Translations under genes and position numbers: made by a program
The notes under the pieces: generated by a model
The model's database searches: none
What the model was told of the DNA's origin: nothing
What the model saw: only the letters and a program-made list of their open reading frames with translations
In this document: positions 42,912 to 51,683 of the stretch, piece by piece
How the letters are laid out: every line of letters starts with the position of its first letter
Numbering within the stretch: position 1 is the first letter of the stretch
Origin: CAZIUL01 sp964542475
GTDB lineage: Bacteria; Planctomycetota; B15-G4; CAYZWU01
Length of the DNA: 64,000 nucleotides
Assembly: GCA_964542475.1 (NCBI GenBank)
Contig: CAZIUL010000002.1
Location: forward strand, 62,001-126,000
Direction of reading: 5' to 3'

Positions 42912-43090
42912 TAACCCGCATATTTCATCCTCTTCTGCTGCGGCACCGTAAACTGCGCTGTGGCTGCGTTTCATGCCGGGAGACGATCCTCAACCTGTAA
43001 GAACAGGCCTGCGGTCGTCTCCTGACATGCGCCTTGCCACATCACAGTTTACTGCACCTCGCGACGAAGAGTATGAAATAAGCGGGCTAA
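42912..43090 (+). repeat. Dispersed ~180-bp palindromic repeat, copy 3
   Basis: Starts TAACCCGCATATTTCATCCTC and ends AGTATGAAATAAGCGGGCTAA, with the loop around CCTGTAAGAACAGG. Lies between two divergent genes (nucleotidyltransferase and ABC ATPase), so it is not limited to gene ends. The remaining part of this 450-bp gap (43091-43232) shows no gene. Confidence 0.85.
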
Positions 43091-43232
43091 GTACACAAAG
43101 TCAGGGTATACTCAAAAACCAATAGAAATCCCCATTAGCTATCGATATAAAGATTCCCCTGGAAGCCGTCGGCTGGAACGGACGGAGCGGCTATCCGGAT
43201 AATCGATATTTTTTTGTTTTCAGGTCGGGAAC

Positions 43233-44162
43233 ATGAGTGGCAAGGTTGTTATATCGACAGATGAACTCACCAAGTTCTACCACGGTATCAAGGGGGTCGA
43301 GAAGATTTCGCTCGAAGTCCGGGCAGGTGAGATTTTCGGCTTCCTGGGGCCGAACGGAGCCGGCAAGACAACGTGTATCCGCTTGATCCTCGGTCTGCTC
43401 GAACCGGACAGCGGTAAGATAGAGCTGTTCGGCCGGGATATCTCCATGGGCCGCTGGCGCTTCAAGGAAAACATAGGCGTGCTCCCAGGCGATCTTGCCT
43501 GGTGGCCCTACTTGACCGGAGCTGAGATCCTGCGCTTTATTTCACGTTTCAGGCCTGCAAAGGAGCGCAAGCTCGAAAAGGAGCTGCTGGAGCTGTTCGA
43601 GATGAACAGCAGCCTTCTCAACCGCAAGGTGAGAACCTATTCGAGGGGCGAAAGGAAAAAGCTCGGCCTCGTTGCCGCAATGCGCCACGACCCGGACCTT
43701 CTGATACTCGACGAACCCACATCCGGTCTCGACCCCATGATCAGGCACTCCTTTTTCGATCGCTGCCGTGTTTTACGGGATATGGGGAAAACCGTCTTTC
43801 TTTCCAGCCACAACCTTTATGAAACACAAAAGGTATGCGACCGGGTCGGCATCGTGAACCGGGGATTGCTGGTTGCCCTGGAAACCATCGCCTCCTTGAG
43901 AAGGATAAGCGTGTGCAATGTCGAAATCGTGCTTAATGACCCTGCTGACTTCAGTCGGCTGAACCTTGAAAATGCTGAGGAGGTTAAACGTTCAGAAAGC
44001 AGGATCTCCATCATGTACAGGGGGACTTCGGACGACCTGGTTCGTGCTCTTTCACGCGTATCCCTGAAGGAGATCGTTATTGCGCCGCCATCCATAGAAG
44101 ACGTTTTCATGCAGTACCTTGGCGATGCATCATCAGGCGATTCTGGAAGGAGCGGGCGATGA
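43233..44162 (+). CDS. ABC exporter ATP-binding protein
   Basis: A 309-residue ATPase: Walker A GPNGAGKTT, ABC signature in the form YSRGERKKLGL, Walker B LLILDEPTSGLDP, and H-loop SSHNLYE. The C-terminal ~90 residues form the extra domain common in ABC-2 type exporters of unknown substrate. The stop overlaps the permease ATG by 4 nt. Confidence 0.92.
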   Translation: MSGKVVISTDELTKFYHGIKGVEKISLEVRAGEIFGFLGPNGAGKTTCIRLILGLLEPDSGKIELFGRDISMGRWRFKENIGVLPGDLAWWPYLTGAEILRFISRFRPAKERKLEKELLELFEMNSSLLNRKVRTYSRGERKKLGLVAAMRHDPDLLILDEPTSGLDPMIRHSFFDRCRVLRDMGKTVFLSSHNLYETQKVCDRVGIVNRGLLVALETIASLRRISVCNVEIVLNDPADFSRLNLENAEEVKRSESRISIMYRGTSDDLVRALSRVSLKEIVIAPPSIEDVFMQYLGDASSGDSGRSGR

Positions 44163-44962
44163 ACCTCAACCTCTTCAGGTTCGAACTCAGGCTCAACCGG
44201 TTTCCTGTGCTGGTGCTGGCCCTGTCCCTGGTTGCCGTGCAGGTGTCCCTGGTTTTTTTATACACCGTTGTTGAGCAGGACAGGATGGCAGGCCTGCTCG
44301 ATATCGTTCCGGGACCGCTGCGATCCATCATGGACGCATCTTTCATGGATCTGCTGTCTGTCAAGGGATACCTCGCGTTCTGTTTCACTCCTCCTCTAGT
44401 GCTTATTCTTCTATGCTCCGCCGCATTATCAATATCCAGCCGGTCCGCCGTGGGCAGCGTTGACGACGGACTGACAGACCTGATCCTGTCCCAGCCCGTT
44501 CCCAGGTGGTTTGTGCTTCTCAGCAGGATGGCAGCCGGTGAACTGCTGATGCTTTTGATTGTGTTCTGTATGTGGGCGGGCCAATACATCGGTACTTTGC
44601 TCGCGAACCTGCCTTCATCGCCCCCACGCACGCCTTACATCTTCATCGCAGTCAACGCCTACGCGTTTACACTTGCGGTAAAGGGGTTGGGCTTTCTGAT
44701 TGCCGTTTGCTCGCGCCGGCGCGCAAACGCGGTGGGTGTTTCGATCGCCGTCTTGGCGATCATGTTCTTTTTTACGTTTTGCTCCAACGTCTGGAAACCG
44801 CTCAAACTGTTTTCCGGTTTTTCCTTTTTCAACTACTATGTACCGGGAAAAGTGCTGTTCCGCGGAGGAACCTTCCCGATTTGGGATGTTCTTGCTCTGC
44901 TTTCCTTGTATTTATTGTGCGCAGGAGCAGCGGTTTTCATTTTTCAGAAGCGCGACATGTGA
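44159..44962 (+). CDS. ABC-2 type permease
   Basis: A 267-residue membrane protein with about six hydrophobic helices, including VLVLALSLVAVQVSLVFLY near the start and LALLSLYLLCAGAAVFIF at the end. Partner of the ATPase immediately upstream (ATGA overlap). The signature LILSQPVPRWFVLLSRM (cytoplasmic coupling region) is typical of NosY/ABC-2 membrane subunits. The exported substrate is not known. Confidence 0.88.
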   Translation: MNLNLFRFELRLNRFPVLVLALSLVAVQVSLVFLYTVVEQDRMAGLLDIVPGPLRSIMDASFMDLLSVKGYLAFCFTPPLVLILLCSAALSISSRSAVGSVDDGLTDLILSQPVPRWFVLLSRMAAGELLMLLIVFCMWAGQYIGTLLANLPSSPPRTPYIFIAVNAYAFTLAVKGLGFLIAVCSRRRANAVGVSIAVLAIMFFFTFCSNVWKPLKLFSGFSFFNYYVPGKVLFRGGTFPIWDVLALLSLYLLCAGAAVFIFQKRDM

Positions 44963-45079
44963 ACCACTCGCCTGTACCTGGGGACAGTGCTTTAGAAAAC
45001 ACCCCTGTACAGCCGAATATAACGGTCATGCAAGCAAACAAGGACAGCTGTCGCAGCGCGGCAGCCGAATAGGGATAGG

Positions 45080-45598
45080 TTGATTCCCGTGGTTACAAAC
45101 ATTATATGGCTCGCGTTCATCACGCTGATACCCGCGCTTGAACTACGCGCCTCCATACCGGTCGGCTTCTTTGGCATGCGCGAAGATCTTTCCTGGCCTG
45201 TTGTAGTGGTTGTTTGTGTTCTTTCGAACATCGTGCTCGGTTGGATTGTCTTTGCAGTAATCGGCCCTGTTTTCGAGTTCATCCGCAGGTGGATGTGGTT
45301 CGAGCGGAGGATATGGCCCCTGCTCGAACGAACAAGAAACAAGATCAAACCGTACGTTGATAAATACGGCGAGATCGGGGTGGCGCTTTTCATCGGTATC
45401 CCCCTTCCCGGGTCAGGTGTGTACACAGGCGCCTTCGGCGCTTACCTTCTCGGACTGGACAAACGCAAATTCGCTGTAGCCAACGTGATAGGTGTTTTCA
45501 TCGCAGGTTGCGCAGTGACCGCTATCTGCCTGCTGATCCTGCATGGCGTTGTCATGGACGACAGCTGGTTGGCCAAACTCTTCATCAAAAAAGGTTGA
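45080..45598 (+). CDS. COG2426-family small membrane protein
   Basis: A 172-residue integral membrane protein, recognised as the COG2426 group often labelled small multidrug export proteins: ALELRASIPVGF near the start and LFIGIPLPGSGVYTGAFGAYLLGL in the middle. The label is by family only, and export activity is unproven. The start is TTG 45080 or GTG 45089; AGGGATAGG lies just before. A solo end of the repeat family lies 17 bp after the stop. Confidence 0.75.
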   Translation: MIPVVTNIIWLAFITLIPALELRASIPVGFFGMREDLSWPVVVVVCVLSNIVLGWIVFAVIGPVFEFIRRWMWFERRIWPLLERTRNKIKPYVDKYGEIGVALFIGIPLPGSGVYTGAFGAYLLGLDKRKFAVANVIGVFIAGCAVTAICLLILHGVVMDDSWLAKLFIKKG

Positions 45599-45614
45599 TG
45601 TCTAAAGAACCACG

Positions 45615-45633
45615 GATGAAATATGCGGGTTAA
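45615..45633. repeat. Solo terminal end of the palindromic repeat
   Basis: GATGAAATATGCGGGTTAA equals the outer end of the repeat arm without the rest of the element. It follows AACCACGGAT, part of another short dispersed-looking sequence. Confidence 0.5.
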
Positions 45634-45636
45634 GGC

Positions 45637-46362
45637 CTAATCTGCCTCATCCAACAGGATTTCCGGAACCGGCTCCGTCATTATGTTGATTCCACCATCA
45701 TGTTCTATCGTAATGGTGTAGATGCTGCCTTTCTGAAAACGGGTGTAAACCGCCTCTCCCTGGGCCACGCGAACCCCTATCCCGCGCGCTGTTTCTGGGT
45801 TCCCCGCGTACTCCCAGAACCGTTTCCACAGATCGATTTCGAACTGTGACGGTTCATCCCCAACCCGGTAGAGATCCGGTATATCCTTGGACGAGCCGCT
45901 GCCATCCACAAGGAAACCTTGCTCAGGCGCCTGGTGCTCGCCGAATATCCGCCTGAACAGACAGATGCTCTTGCCCCTGAGCGCCTCACCTATCTCAACG
46001 TACTCCGTGGTAAACTTGATCACAAAAGCATCGAAATATATGACATCGCCCTGCACCTTGAAGTACTGAGGAGGCAAAGGGCTTCCGTTGCGTGCGTTCT
46101 CTACGAACTTGATCGTTGTTTCCAGGATGCCGGTTTCAGGGTTTACGCTCTGTTCCTTTACTATCACCTGTGCGATTCGTGTTTCAGCGGAAAGGCGCTC
46201 TACAACCTGGTTGAGCGCTTGAATTTCCAGCTCTTTCCGGTTGTATAGGTTGTTTAGAAAGAACACGGCATAAAGCCCGGCCCCGACAAAAACAGCGAAC
46301 ACGAGCAAGCTGACGCTTGCCCGGCCCCTACGAATCATAAACCGTTTTTGTTCTTCCGGCAT
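45637..46362 (-). CDS. Membrane-anchored protein, unknown
   Basis: A 241-residue protein with one N-terminal membrane helix (SVSLLVFAVFVGAGLYAVFFL), a short coiled-coil-like stretch (NRKELEIQALNQVVERLSAE), and a ~170-residue beta-rich extracytoplasmic domain. No family recognised. ATG 46362 is favoured because the longer frame to 46467 runs through the mdh terminator hairpin. Confidence 0.65.
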   Translation of the reverse strand: MPEEQKRFMIRRGRASVSLLVFAVFVGAGLYAVFFLNNLYNRKELEIQALNQVVERLSAETRIAQVIVKEQSVNPETGILETTIKFVENARNGSPLPPQYFKVQGDVIYFDAFVIKFTTEYVEIGEALRGKSICLFRRIFGEHQAPEQGFLVDGSGSSKDIPDLYRVGDEPSQFEIDLWKRFWEYAGNPETARGIGVRVAQGEAVYTRFQKGSIYTITIEHDGGINIMTEPVPEILLDEAD

Positions 46363-46395
46363 TCCTTCAGGCCGCCTCTCGTGTATCTGGGCGTC

Positions 46396-46440
46396 AGAAA
46401 AAACACGCGGCCCGCAGATGTAACTCTTCGGGCCGCGTGA
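46396..46440 (-). terminator. Rho-independent terminator of mdh
   Basis: On the minus strand CACGCGGCCCG and CGGGCCGCGTG form a perfect 11-bp stem around a 14-nt loop, followed by TTTTTT. It lies about 30 bp after the mdh stop. Confidence 0.85.
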
Positions 46441-46472
46441 ACATGTTTGTCTTTTATAAAGAAGCACGTCAC

Positions 46473-47429
46473 CTACTTGCTGAGCTCGTCCACCTCTGCG
46501 CAGGTCTTGCTTACCGCTGCCACGGAGTTTTTAAGAGCTTCCTTTTCGCTATCCGAGAGGTCCACTTCGATGACCTTTTCCATGCCGTTGGCGCCCAGAA
46601 GGGCGGGAACGCCTACGAACAGGCCGTCAACGCCGTACTCTCCTTCGAGACGCGCGCAGACCGGCATGATCTGGCGCCGGTTGTAGGCAATCGCTTCAGC
46701 CATCTGAAGAGCAGCCCATGCGGGGGACACGAAAGCCGAACCCACACCGAGAAGGCCGACAACCTCGCCACCGGCTTTCCTGGTCCTGGTTTCGATGGCT
46801 TCAAGGTCTTCATTGCTTACGAACTTCTCAACCGGCATTCCCGCGATGCGACAGCAGCTTCTCACAGGCACCATTGTGTCGCCGTGGCCGCCGAGAACGA
46901 CAGCTTCCACGTTGCTCACGGAAACGTTGGCGGCTTTTGCAACGAAGTAGCGGTAGCGCGAGGAATCCAATACCCCTGCCATACCGAAGAGCTTGTTCTT
47001 GGGAGGATTCATTATTTTGTTAAGCGTGTAAACGATGGCATCCAGAGGATTTGCAATGGAAATCACGATTGCATCCGGAGCATGCTCCATGATTCCGGCG
47101 GCAACCTGGTCAGTGATCTTGAGGTTGGTTTTCAAAAGCTCTTCACGCGTTGGGATCGTGCCGTCAGGGCGCTTTTTCCTTGGAACACCAGCAGTGTTGA
47201 TGATTACATCACATCCCTTGATTACGCTGTAGTCCCTTGCGCCGTCGACGTTAACGTCCACGCCGAGAATTGGCGTACCCTCGGAAACGTCCAGGCATTT
47301 ACCTTTCGCAAAATCGGGTTCGAGGATATCCATGAGCCCGATCTCTTTTGCCAGTTCTCTCCTGGCGATCTCCTGTATCAGAACTCCTCCGATGTTTCCA
47401 CCGCCGATAACTCCTATCTTCTTCAGCAT
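46473..47429 (-). CDS. mdh: Malate dehydrogenase (LDH-like type)
   Basis: A 318-residue NAD-dependent dehydrogenase of the lactate/malate superfamily. Rossmann motif GVIGGGNIGG, IISTAGV-like IINTAGVPRKKRP, active-site GGHGDTMVP with catalytic His, and ISIANPLD. Arginine in the PRK substrate loop favours malate over lactate. Ends in a strong terminator. AAGGA precedes the ATG. An aspartate aminotransferase fusion lies upstream on the same strand, a possible oxaloacetate link. Confidence 0.9.
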   Translation of the reverse strand: MLKKIGVIGGGNIGGVLIQEIARRELAKEIGLMDILEPDFAKGKCLDVSEGTPILGVDVNVDGARDYSVIKGCDVIINTAGVPRKKRPDGTIPTREELLKTNLKITDQVAAGIMEHAPDAIVISIANPLDAIVYTLNKIMNPPKNKLFGMAGVLDSSRYRYFVAKAANVSVSNVEAVVLGGHGDTMVPVRSCCRIAGMPVEKFVSNEDLEAIETRTRKAGGEVVGLLGVGSAFVSPAWAALQMAEAIAYNRRQIMPVCARLEGEYGVDGLFVGVPALLGANGMEKVIEVDLSDSEKEALKNSVAAVSKTCAEVDELSK

Positions 47430-47553
47430 AGCATTTCTTCCTTATCAAAAACCAAAACTTTTGCAGCACGATCCGAATTGTCGGCTGCTTCAACCATACT
47501 AACGTTATTTTATAATGCGGCCTGCACTAGCCGTTAATCTCATGAAACTTCCC

Positions 47554-47582
47554 ATACTATTGTTCAAATGAACCGAATTCAA
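47554..47582 (-). promoter_or_regulatory. Possible mdh promoter
   Basis: Minus strand TTGAAT, 17 bp, TAGTAT, about 125 bp upstream of mdh. The match is modest. Confidence 0.35.
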
Positions 47583-47615
47583 CAGTAAATCGATGTTCGA
47601 AATCTAAAAAATGAT

Positions 47616-47634
47616 TATAAAATATGCGGGTTAG
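47616..47634. repeat. Second solo end of the palindromic repeat
   Basis: TATAAAATATGCGGGTTAG resembles the outer ~15 bp of the repeat arm, beside the stop of the 47645 gene. Short enough that chance cannot be excluded. Confidence 0.4.
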
Positions 47635-47644
47635 ATTCTTACCA

Positions 47645-49273
47645 TCATTTTCCCGGGCCTGATCTCGCATATCTGATGGTGATACTCTTTTCTACCTCCT
47701 CCAGGGAAGCCTCGCTGACGAGGTCTCTCACCTCGCTCACCGTTTCCCTGCCCCTTAGCTTCTCGCTTACATACTCTCTGAACGTTTCAGGATCAGGCCC
47801 TTGGAGCATGTGACGGCAAAACAGCGCGCATGCCGCAACAGCGCCCTGATAAAACCGCAACACCGAAACCTCGTCGTTGAGCCTGACCAGGTCATTTGTC
47901 ATACACGCCCGCCACAGCTCGGCCCTGTCCTGAAAATCCAGCAAACGTGTCAGAGGTATTGGCCAGCTTCCACCTGTAAGGCCCAACCAGTCTGAAAAGG
48001 AGGGGACCTCCCTGATTCCGGCCCCGTTCAGGTTCAGGCGCCCCTGGCTGTCCACGCCCTTTCCAAATGTCAGAAGGCACGGAACGCCGAGCTCGATCCA
48101 TGCGGCCGGCGGTTCGACCTCGTCCTCCGGATTCTCCCTCTCCTCTCGCGTGCACTCGGCTGCCAGCATCAAGCTGAAAGAGTCCAGGACAATCCGTCGC
48201 AGCTCCTCTGATCCGGCGTATTCCAGGGAAAGCCCCCCTGTCCGGTGAATGACCAGCATATCGTCTTCCGAAACGTACACAGCATCGAACTCCTCGGCAT
48301 CGAGTATCCACACGAAAAACCTCAGCCCGCTGTCAGGAGAAGTGCTGCCGGGATCCATGTACAACGATTTGTACAAACTCAAAAGGTGCTTCATGTCAGC
48401 TGCAACCGCGTCAAGAAACAACAGCGCTTTCTTGTGGTCATCCTTCTCGTCCCCCTGAAAAAAAACATGAAACGGAAGGTGGCTGCGGTCCACCCAGAAA
48501 TCGCCCTTGCCGATCAGTTTCGTGAAAAACTCATCGCGCATGAGGCGCCTGAGGTGACTGCGCCTTCGGTCATCAAAAGGGTCGTTCTCGCGATACGCGA
48601 CAACCTCTTCCAGTTTTTTACGGGACTGCTCCCAGTCGGAGCGGAGCTTTGCAAGCTCGTCCGGCACAAGCCACTTACTCCTGAGTTTCCGGAACCTCTT
48701 GAGCTCCCACTCCATCTGGCGCCCCTCATAGATCTTGAAATCCTTCAGGTGATATTCAGGATCGAACGAAACCTGCCCGGTTCCCTCCCTGGCTTCCCAG
48801 TTCTCCGGGTCGAGGCTGAGCGCCTCCCTGAAAAAGCCATCGGCCAGCTCGTGCTCGCCATAGCCTTTTGCTCGTTTTGCAAGTTCGACGAACTCTTGCG
48901 GCGAGCTGCACGAGGCTGCTTCGGATTCCCAGTCCGCTGGAGGCAGCATTGAAAAATCATCGAAAATGTCGGTTATAAAAGGCTGAACGCTGTTCTCTGA
49001 AGACTGGTCGTTTGAATGCCCCGTCTCTGAAACAAATCCTGTTCCGTCCGGATCAAACGATCTCTGAACAGCATCCGGGTTCCATGATTTAACATCGCCG
49101 GTTTTGTTGAATTGTGGATATACAGTCGGATCTGCCGACGGTTTCGCATTAAAAAGGCGAAGCATCGAAGGATTGAAATTGATCACAAGCGCAAGGGTGA
49201 TGGGTGCGACCAGTACCGCCAAAATGATAGGCAGTTTCTTCAGAACCAGCCACAAGAACCCTCTGTTGTTCAT
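47645..49273 (-). CDS. Membrane-anchored TPR and degenerate peptidase-like protein
   Basis: A 542-residue protein with an N-terminal membrane anchor (LPIILAVLVAPITLALVINF), a linker, a TPR-like unit (GYGEHELADGFFREALSLDPENWEA), and a C-terminal ~330-residue region whose outline resembles peptidase-MA/DUF1570-like gluzincins (a helix before an AAWIELGVPCLL segment). The expected HExxH zinc motif is not present; the corresponding helix reads VLDSFSLMLAAE. It may therefore be a non-catalytic relative; the family call is tentative. It starts 13 nt after the aminotransferase-kinase fusion and is probably cotranscribed with it. Confidence 0.55.
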   Translation of the reverse strand: MNNRGFLWLVLKKLPIILAVLVAPITLALVINFNPSMLRLFNAKPSADPTVYPQFNKTGDVKSWNPDAVQRSFDPDGTGFVSETGHSNDQSSENSVQPFITDIFDDFSMLPPADWESEAASCSSPQEFVELAKRAKGYGEHELADGFFREALSLDPENWEAREGTGQVSFDPEYHLKDFKIYEGRQMEWELKRFRKLRSKWLVPDELAKLRSDWEQSRKKLEEVVAYRENDPFDDRRRSHLRRLMRDEFFTKLIGKGDFWVDRSHLPFHVFFQGDEKDDHKKALLFLDAVAADMKHLLSLYKSLYMDPGSTSPDSGLRFFVWILDAEEFDAVYVSEDDMLVIHRTGGLSLEYAGSEELRRIVLDSFSLMLAAECTREERENPEDEVEPPAAWIELGVPCLLTFGKGVDSQGRLNLNGAGIREVPSFSDWLGLTGGSWPIPLTRLLDFQDRAELWRACMTNDLVRLNDEVSVLRFYQGAVAACALFCRHMLQGPDPETFREYVSEKLRGRETVSEVRDLVSEASLEEVEKSITIRYARSGPGK

Positions 49274-49286
49274 GGCAAACCGCTGA

Positions 49287-51647
49287 TCATTCCCTGGAGA
49301 TGACTCTTAGCACGCGAGCCAGGCACTTGTCCATGCTCTCAGCCCCGGTGTTGATTGAATATGCATCGGCATTGGAAAAGAGCCGCTTGAAGAAGTCCTT
49401 TTGCAGATCCATCCGATCGCGTGATTCTACAAGGAGATATGGATTAAAAAACGGCTGGTTTTTGAACGAACCGAACCCGAGCGTACCCGGTGTTGTTACC
49501 TGGTATCTCCCCGTTTCAAGGGTCTTGACGGCCTGATCCGCATCGAGGTCCTCGAATGCCGGTGAAACAGGATCTCGCCTGAGGATGAAGACATGCTTCA
49601 GGCGTGTGCGGCGGACATACCTGCCAGGACCGACGAGCCAGTTCGGATCAACAACAGCCCGGGAGTTCCTGTTGCCGAAAAAGCAGTGCTGTGTGTTTTT
49701 CTGAAGGGGACAGTTGTCCTTGTCAGGGCAATGTTTGTTGTTGCAGTCCTCTCGCTTTTCAGCGATGTTTTCGCATTTCGAGCGGTTGAAGATCGTGCTC
49801 AGATCGGTGAGATTCTGTGCGATGTCCGTTCTCATGAAGAATTTTCTTTCGGAGATGTCAGCGATCGCCTCTTCATCCCTGTAGCGCACGAACACCCAGT
49901 CGTCTGAATGCAGCTTTACTCTATCGTCCTCCAGAAGGCTGTAAGCAAGAGTGGAGCGGCCTGTTCCCGTGGCCCCAATGATCATGACTCCTTCACCATT
50001 CACATCAAAACAGGAGCCCCTGATCGAATGTACATCGTATAGACGTTCGCTGATGTCGGCTACAATGCCGAGCGCCCATCCCCTCACCATTCCGTAATAG
50101 GCCGTGTTGAAAATAAACGCTGTTTTCGAATCCGAGTTGTAGTAGGCGTACGGTTCGTGGTCAGAGACGTTTTTCACCGCGTAAATCACGCCATGGGGAA
50201 CGAGGTCCGACTCCAGTTCCGCCGGATACCAGTTGTCTATCCAGAAATCGATCAGGTGAGGGGAGTTTGTCCGCAGCTGGATAATGACACCGTTTATGTT
50301 TGCGTTCCATTCGTGGTACTCGTCGTACTCGAGATGCTTCTCCGCGATCGCGACCAGTTTTTCGCGCTCTTCGAGGCTGACCTCTTTATCGCAGGGAACG
50401 CGGCTCTTTACCTTGGTAATCGTGTTTTTCAGCATTGACACGTTCTCCTTGGGAGCCGCACGCAGCCGGGCAAGGGCCCCGTCGATGCGCTCCAGACCCT
50501 TTTCGATGTTCTCCATGGAGGTGGCGTAGGAAATCCTGATGAAACCGGGCATTCCGAAAGCATCGCCCGGCACGACCGCAACGTTGGCTTTTTCTAGAAG
50601 ATAGAAGGCAAGGCTGTATGAATCCCTGATGCACATCCCGTCCGCCTCACGACCGAAAAGTTCGGAAACGTTCGGGAACACGTAGAAGGCGCCTTGCGGC
50701 TTGAAACAGGTCACACCCCTCATCCGGCTCAGCTTCTGCATTATGAAATTACGGCGGTTCTGGAACTCCGCCGCCATCCTGCGCACGGAAAACTGGGGGC
50801 CGTTCAACGCCTCAAGGGCCGCCTTTTGAGATATGGAGCACGGGTTGCTCGTGGAATGGCTCTGAATCTTGCCCATTCCCTGAAGTATGTTTTCAGGGCC
50901 GGCAACGTATCCGATTCGCCATCCGGTCATTGAGTAGGCCTTTGAAACGCCGTCCACTACAATTGTCCGCTCGCGTATCTCATCGCCAAGCGAGGCGAAC
51001 GATGTAAAGTCGAAGCCGTCGAACGTGACCTTGCTGTAAATCTCGTCGGAGATCACGTAAAGATCCGATTCCAGGACAACCCGTGCGATCTCCTCCAGCT
51101 CATCTCTGTTGTAGGCCGAGCCGGTGGGGTTGGAGGGGTTGTTGAGGATGAGGGCTTTTGTTTTGTATGTGACGGCGGCTCTGAGGCTTTCCGGTGTTAT
51201 CTTGAAGCCGTTTCCCTCTTCGGCCTGCACCACAACGGGTATGCTGTCCGCCATTCCGACCATCTCCGGGTAGGAGACCCAGTACGGGGATGGAACGATG
51301 CACTCGTCACCTGGGTTCAGAAGAGCGAGCATTATAAAATAAAGACTTGCCTTGGCGCCCGTGGAAACGACGATTTCGGAGGGTTTATAGATAAGACCGT
51401 GGTCTTCCTCGAACCGTTTGGCGATGGCGGCCTTGAGCTCCGGGATCCCTGAAGACTGTGTGTACCGCGTGAAATCCGATTCAATCGCCTTGATGCCCGC
51501 TTCCTTGACATTATCCGGCGTCGGGAAATCGGGCTCCCCAACGCTGAAATCGATGACATCAACTCCTTCAGCGGCCATCTGCTTGGCGCGGGCCGAGATC
51601 TTCAGGGTGGGTGAAAATCCGATTCTGGCGGCTCTTTCTGCGACCAT
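49287..51647 (-). CDS. Aspartate aminotransferase fused to HPr-kinase-like P-loop domain
   Basis: A 786-residue fusion. Residues 1-~400 are a complete class I aminotransferase: SVGEPDFPTPDNV, LNNPSNPTGS, PLP lysine at 236 in VSKAYSMTGWRIGY, and ISYATS near the end; most likely aspartate:2-oxoglutarate. Residues ~405-786 resemble HPr kinase/PEP-carboxykinase-like proteins: GEGVMIIGATGTGRSTLAYSL (Walker A 558-566), SDD at 581-583, then five cysteines at 625-655 (possible metal site). An ATG at 50433-50435 (Met405) with AAGGAG 9 nt upstream lies exactly at the domain boundary, so the kinase part may also be made alone. Operon: flotillin upstream, membrane protein downstream. Confidence 0.85.
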   Translation of the reverse strand: MVAERAARIGFSPTLKISARAKQMAAEGVDVIDFSVGEPDFPTPDNVKEAGIKAIESDFTRYTQSSGIPELKAAIAKRFEEDHGLIYKPSEIVVSTGAKASLYFIMLALLNPGDECIVPSPYWVSYPEMVGMADSIPVVVQAEEGNGFKITPESLRAAVTYKTKALILNNPSNPTGSAYNRDELEEIARVVLESDLYVISDEIYSKVTFDGFDFTSFASLGDEIRERTIVVDGVSKAYSMTGWRIGYVAGPENILQGMGKIQSHSTSNPCSISQKAALEALNGPQFSVRRMAAEFQNRRNFIMQKLSRMRGVTCFKPQGAFYVFPNVSELFGREADGMCIRDSYSLAFYLLEKANVAVVPGDAFGMPGFIRISYATSMENIEKGLERIDGALARLRAAPKENVSMLKNTITKVKSRVPCDKEVSLEEREKLVAIAEKHLEYDEYHEWNANINGVIIQLRTNSPHLIDFWIDNWYPAELESDLVPHGVIYAVKNVSDHEPYAYYNSDSKTAFIFNTAYYGMVRGWALGIVADISERLYDVHSIRGSCFDVNGEGVMIIGATGTGRSTLAYSLLEDDRVKLHSDDWVFVRYRDEEAIADISERKFFMRTDIAQNLTDLSTIFNRSKCENIAEKREDCNNKHCPDKDNCPLQKNTQHCFFGNRNSRAVVDPNWLVGPGRYVRRTRLKHVFILRRDPVSPAFEDLDADQAVKTLETGRYQVTTPGTLGFGSFKNQPFFNPYLLVESRDRMDLQKDFFKRLFSNADAYSINTGAESMDKCLARVLRVISRE
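50433..50450 (-). promoter_or_regulatory. Internal ribosome-binding site and start at the fusion boundary
   Basis: AAGGAG at 50445-50450 (minus strand), 9 nt, then ATG at 50433-50435, in frame inside the fusion gene and opening the kinase-like domain with MLKNTITKVK. Confidence 0.6.
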
Positions 51648-51683
51648 CTCTTAAACCTCTATTTCCGGCATCGAGTTTACGAC

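Noticed and set aside
964..43090. The dispersed palindromes as a CRISPR array
   Set aside because: The copies are ~180 bp, lie tens of kilobases apart and have no spacer pattern or cas genes.
46437..47537. A 366-residue plus-strand frame opposite mdh
   Set aside because: Antisense to a clear malate dehydrogenase; its translation shows no recognisable domain.
50618..50635. The peptide MCIRDS in the aminotransferase, a string known from adapter contamination
   Set aside because: The bases here (ATGTGCATCAGGGATTCA) differ from the Nextera adapter that encodes it, and the position aligns with normal aminotransferase sequence.
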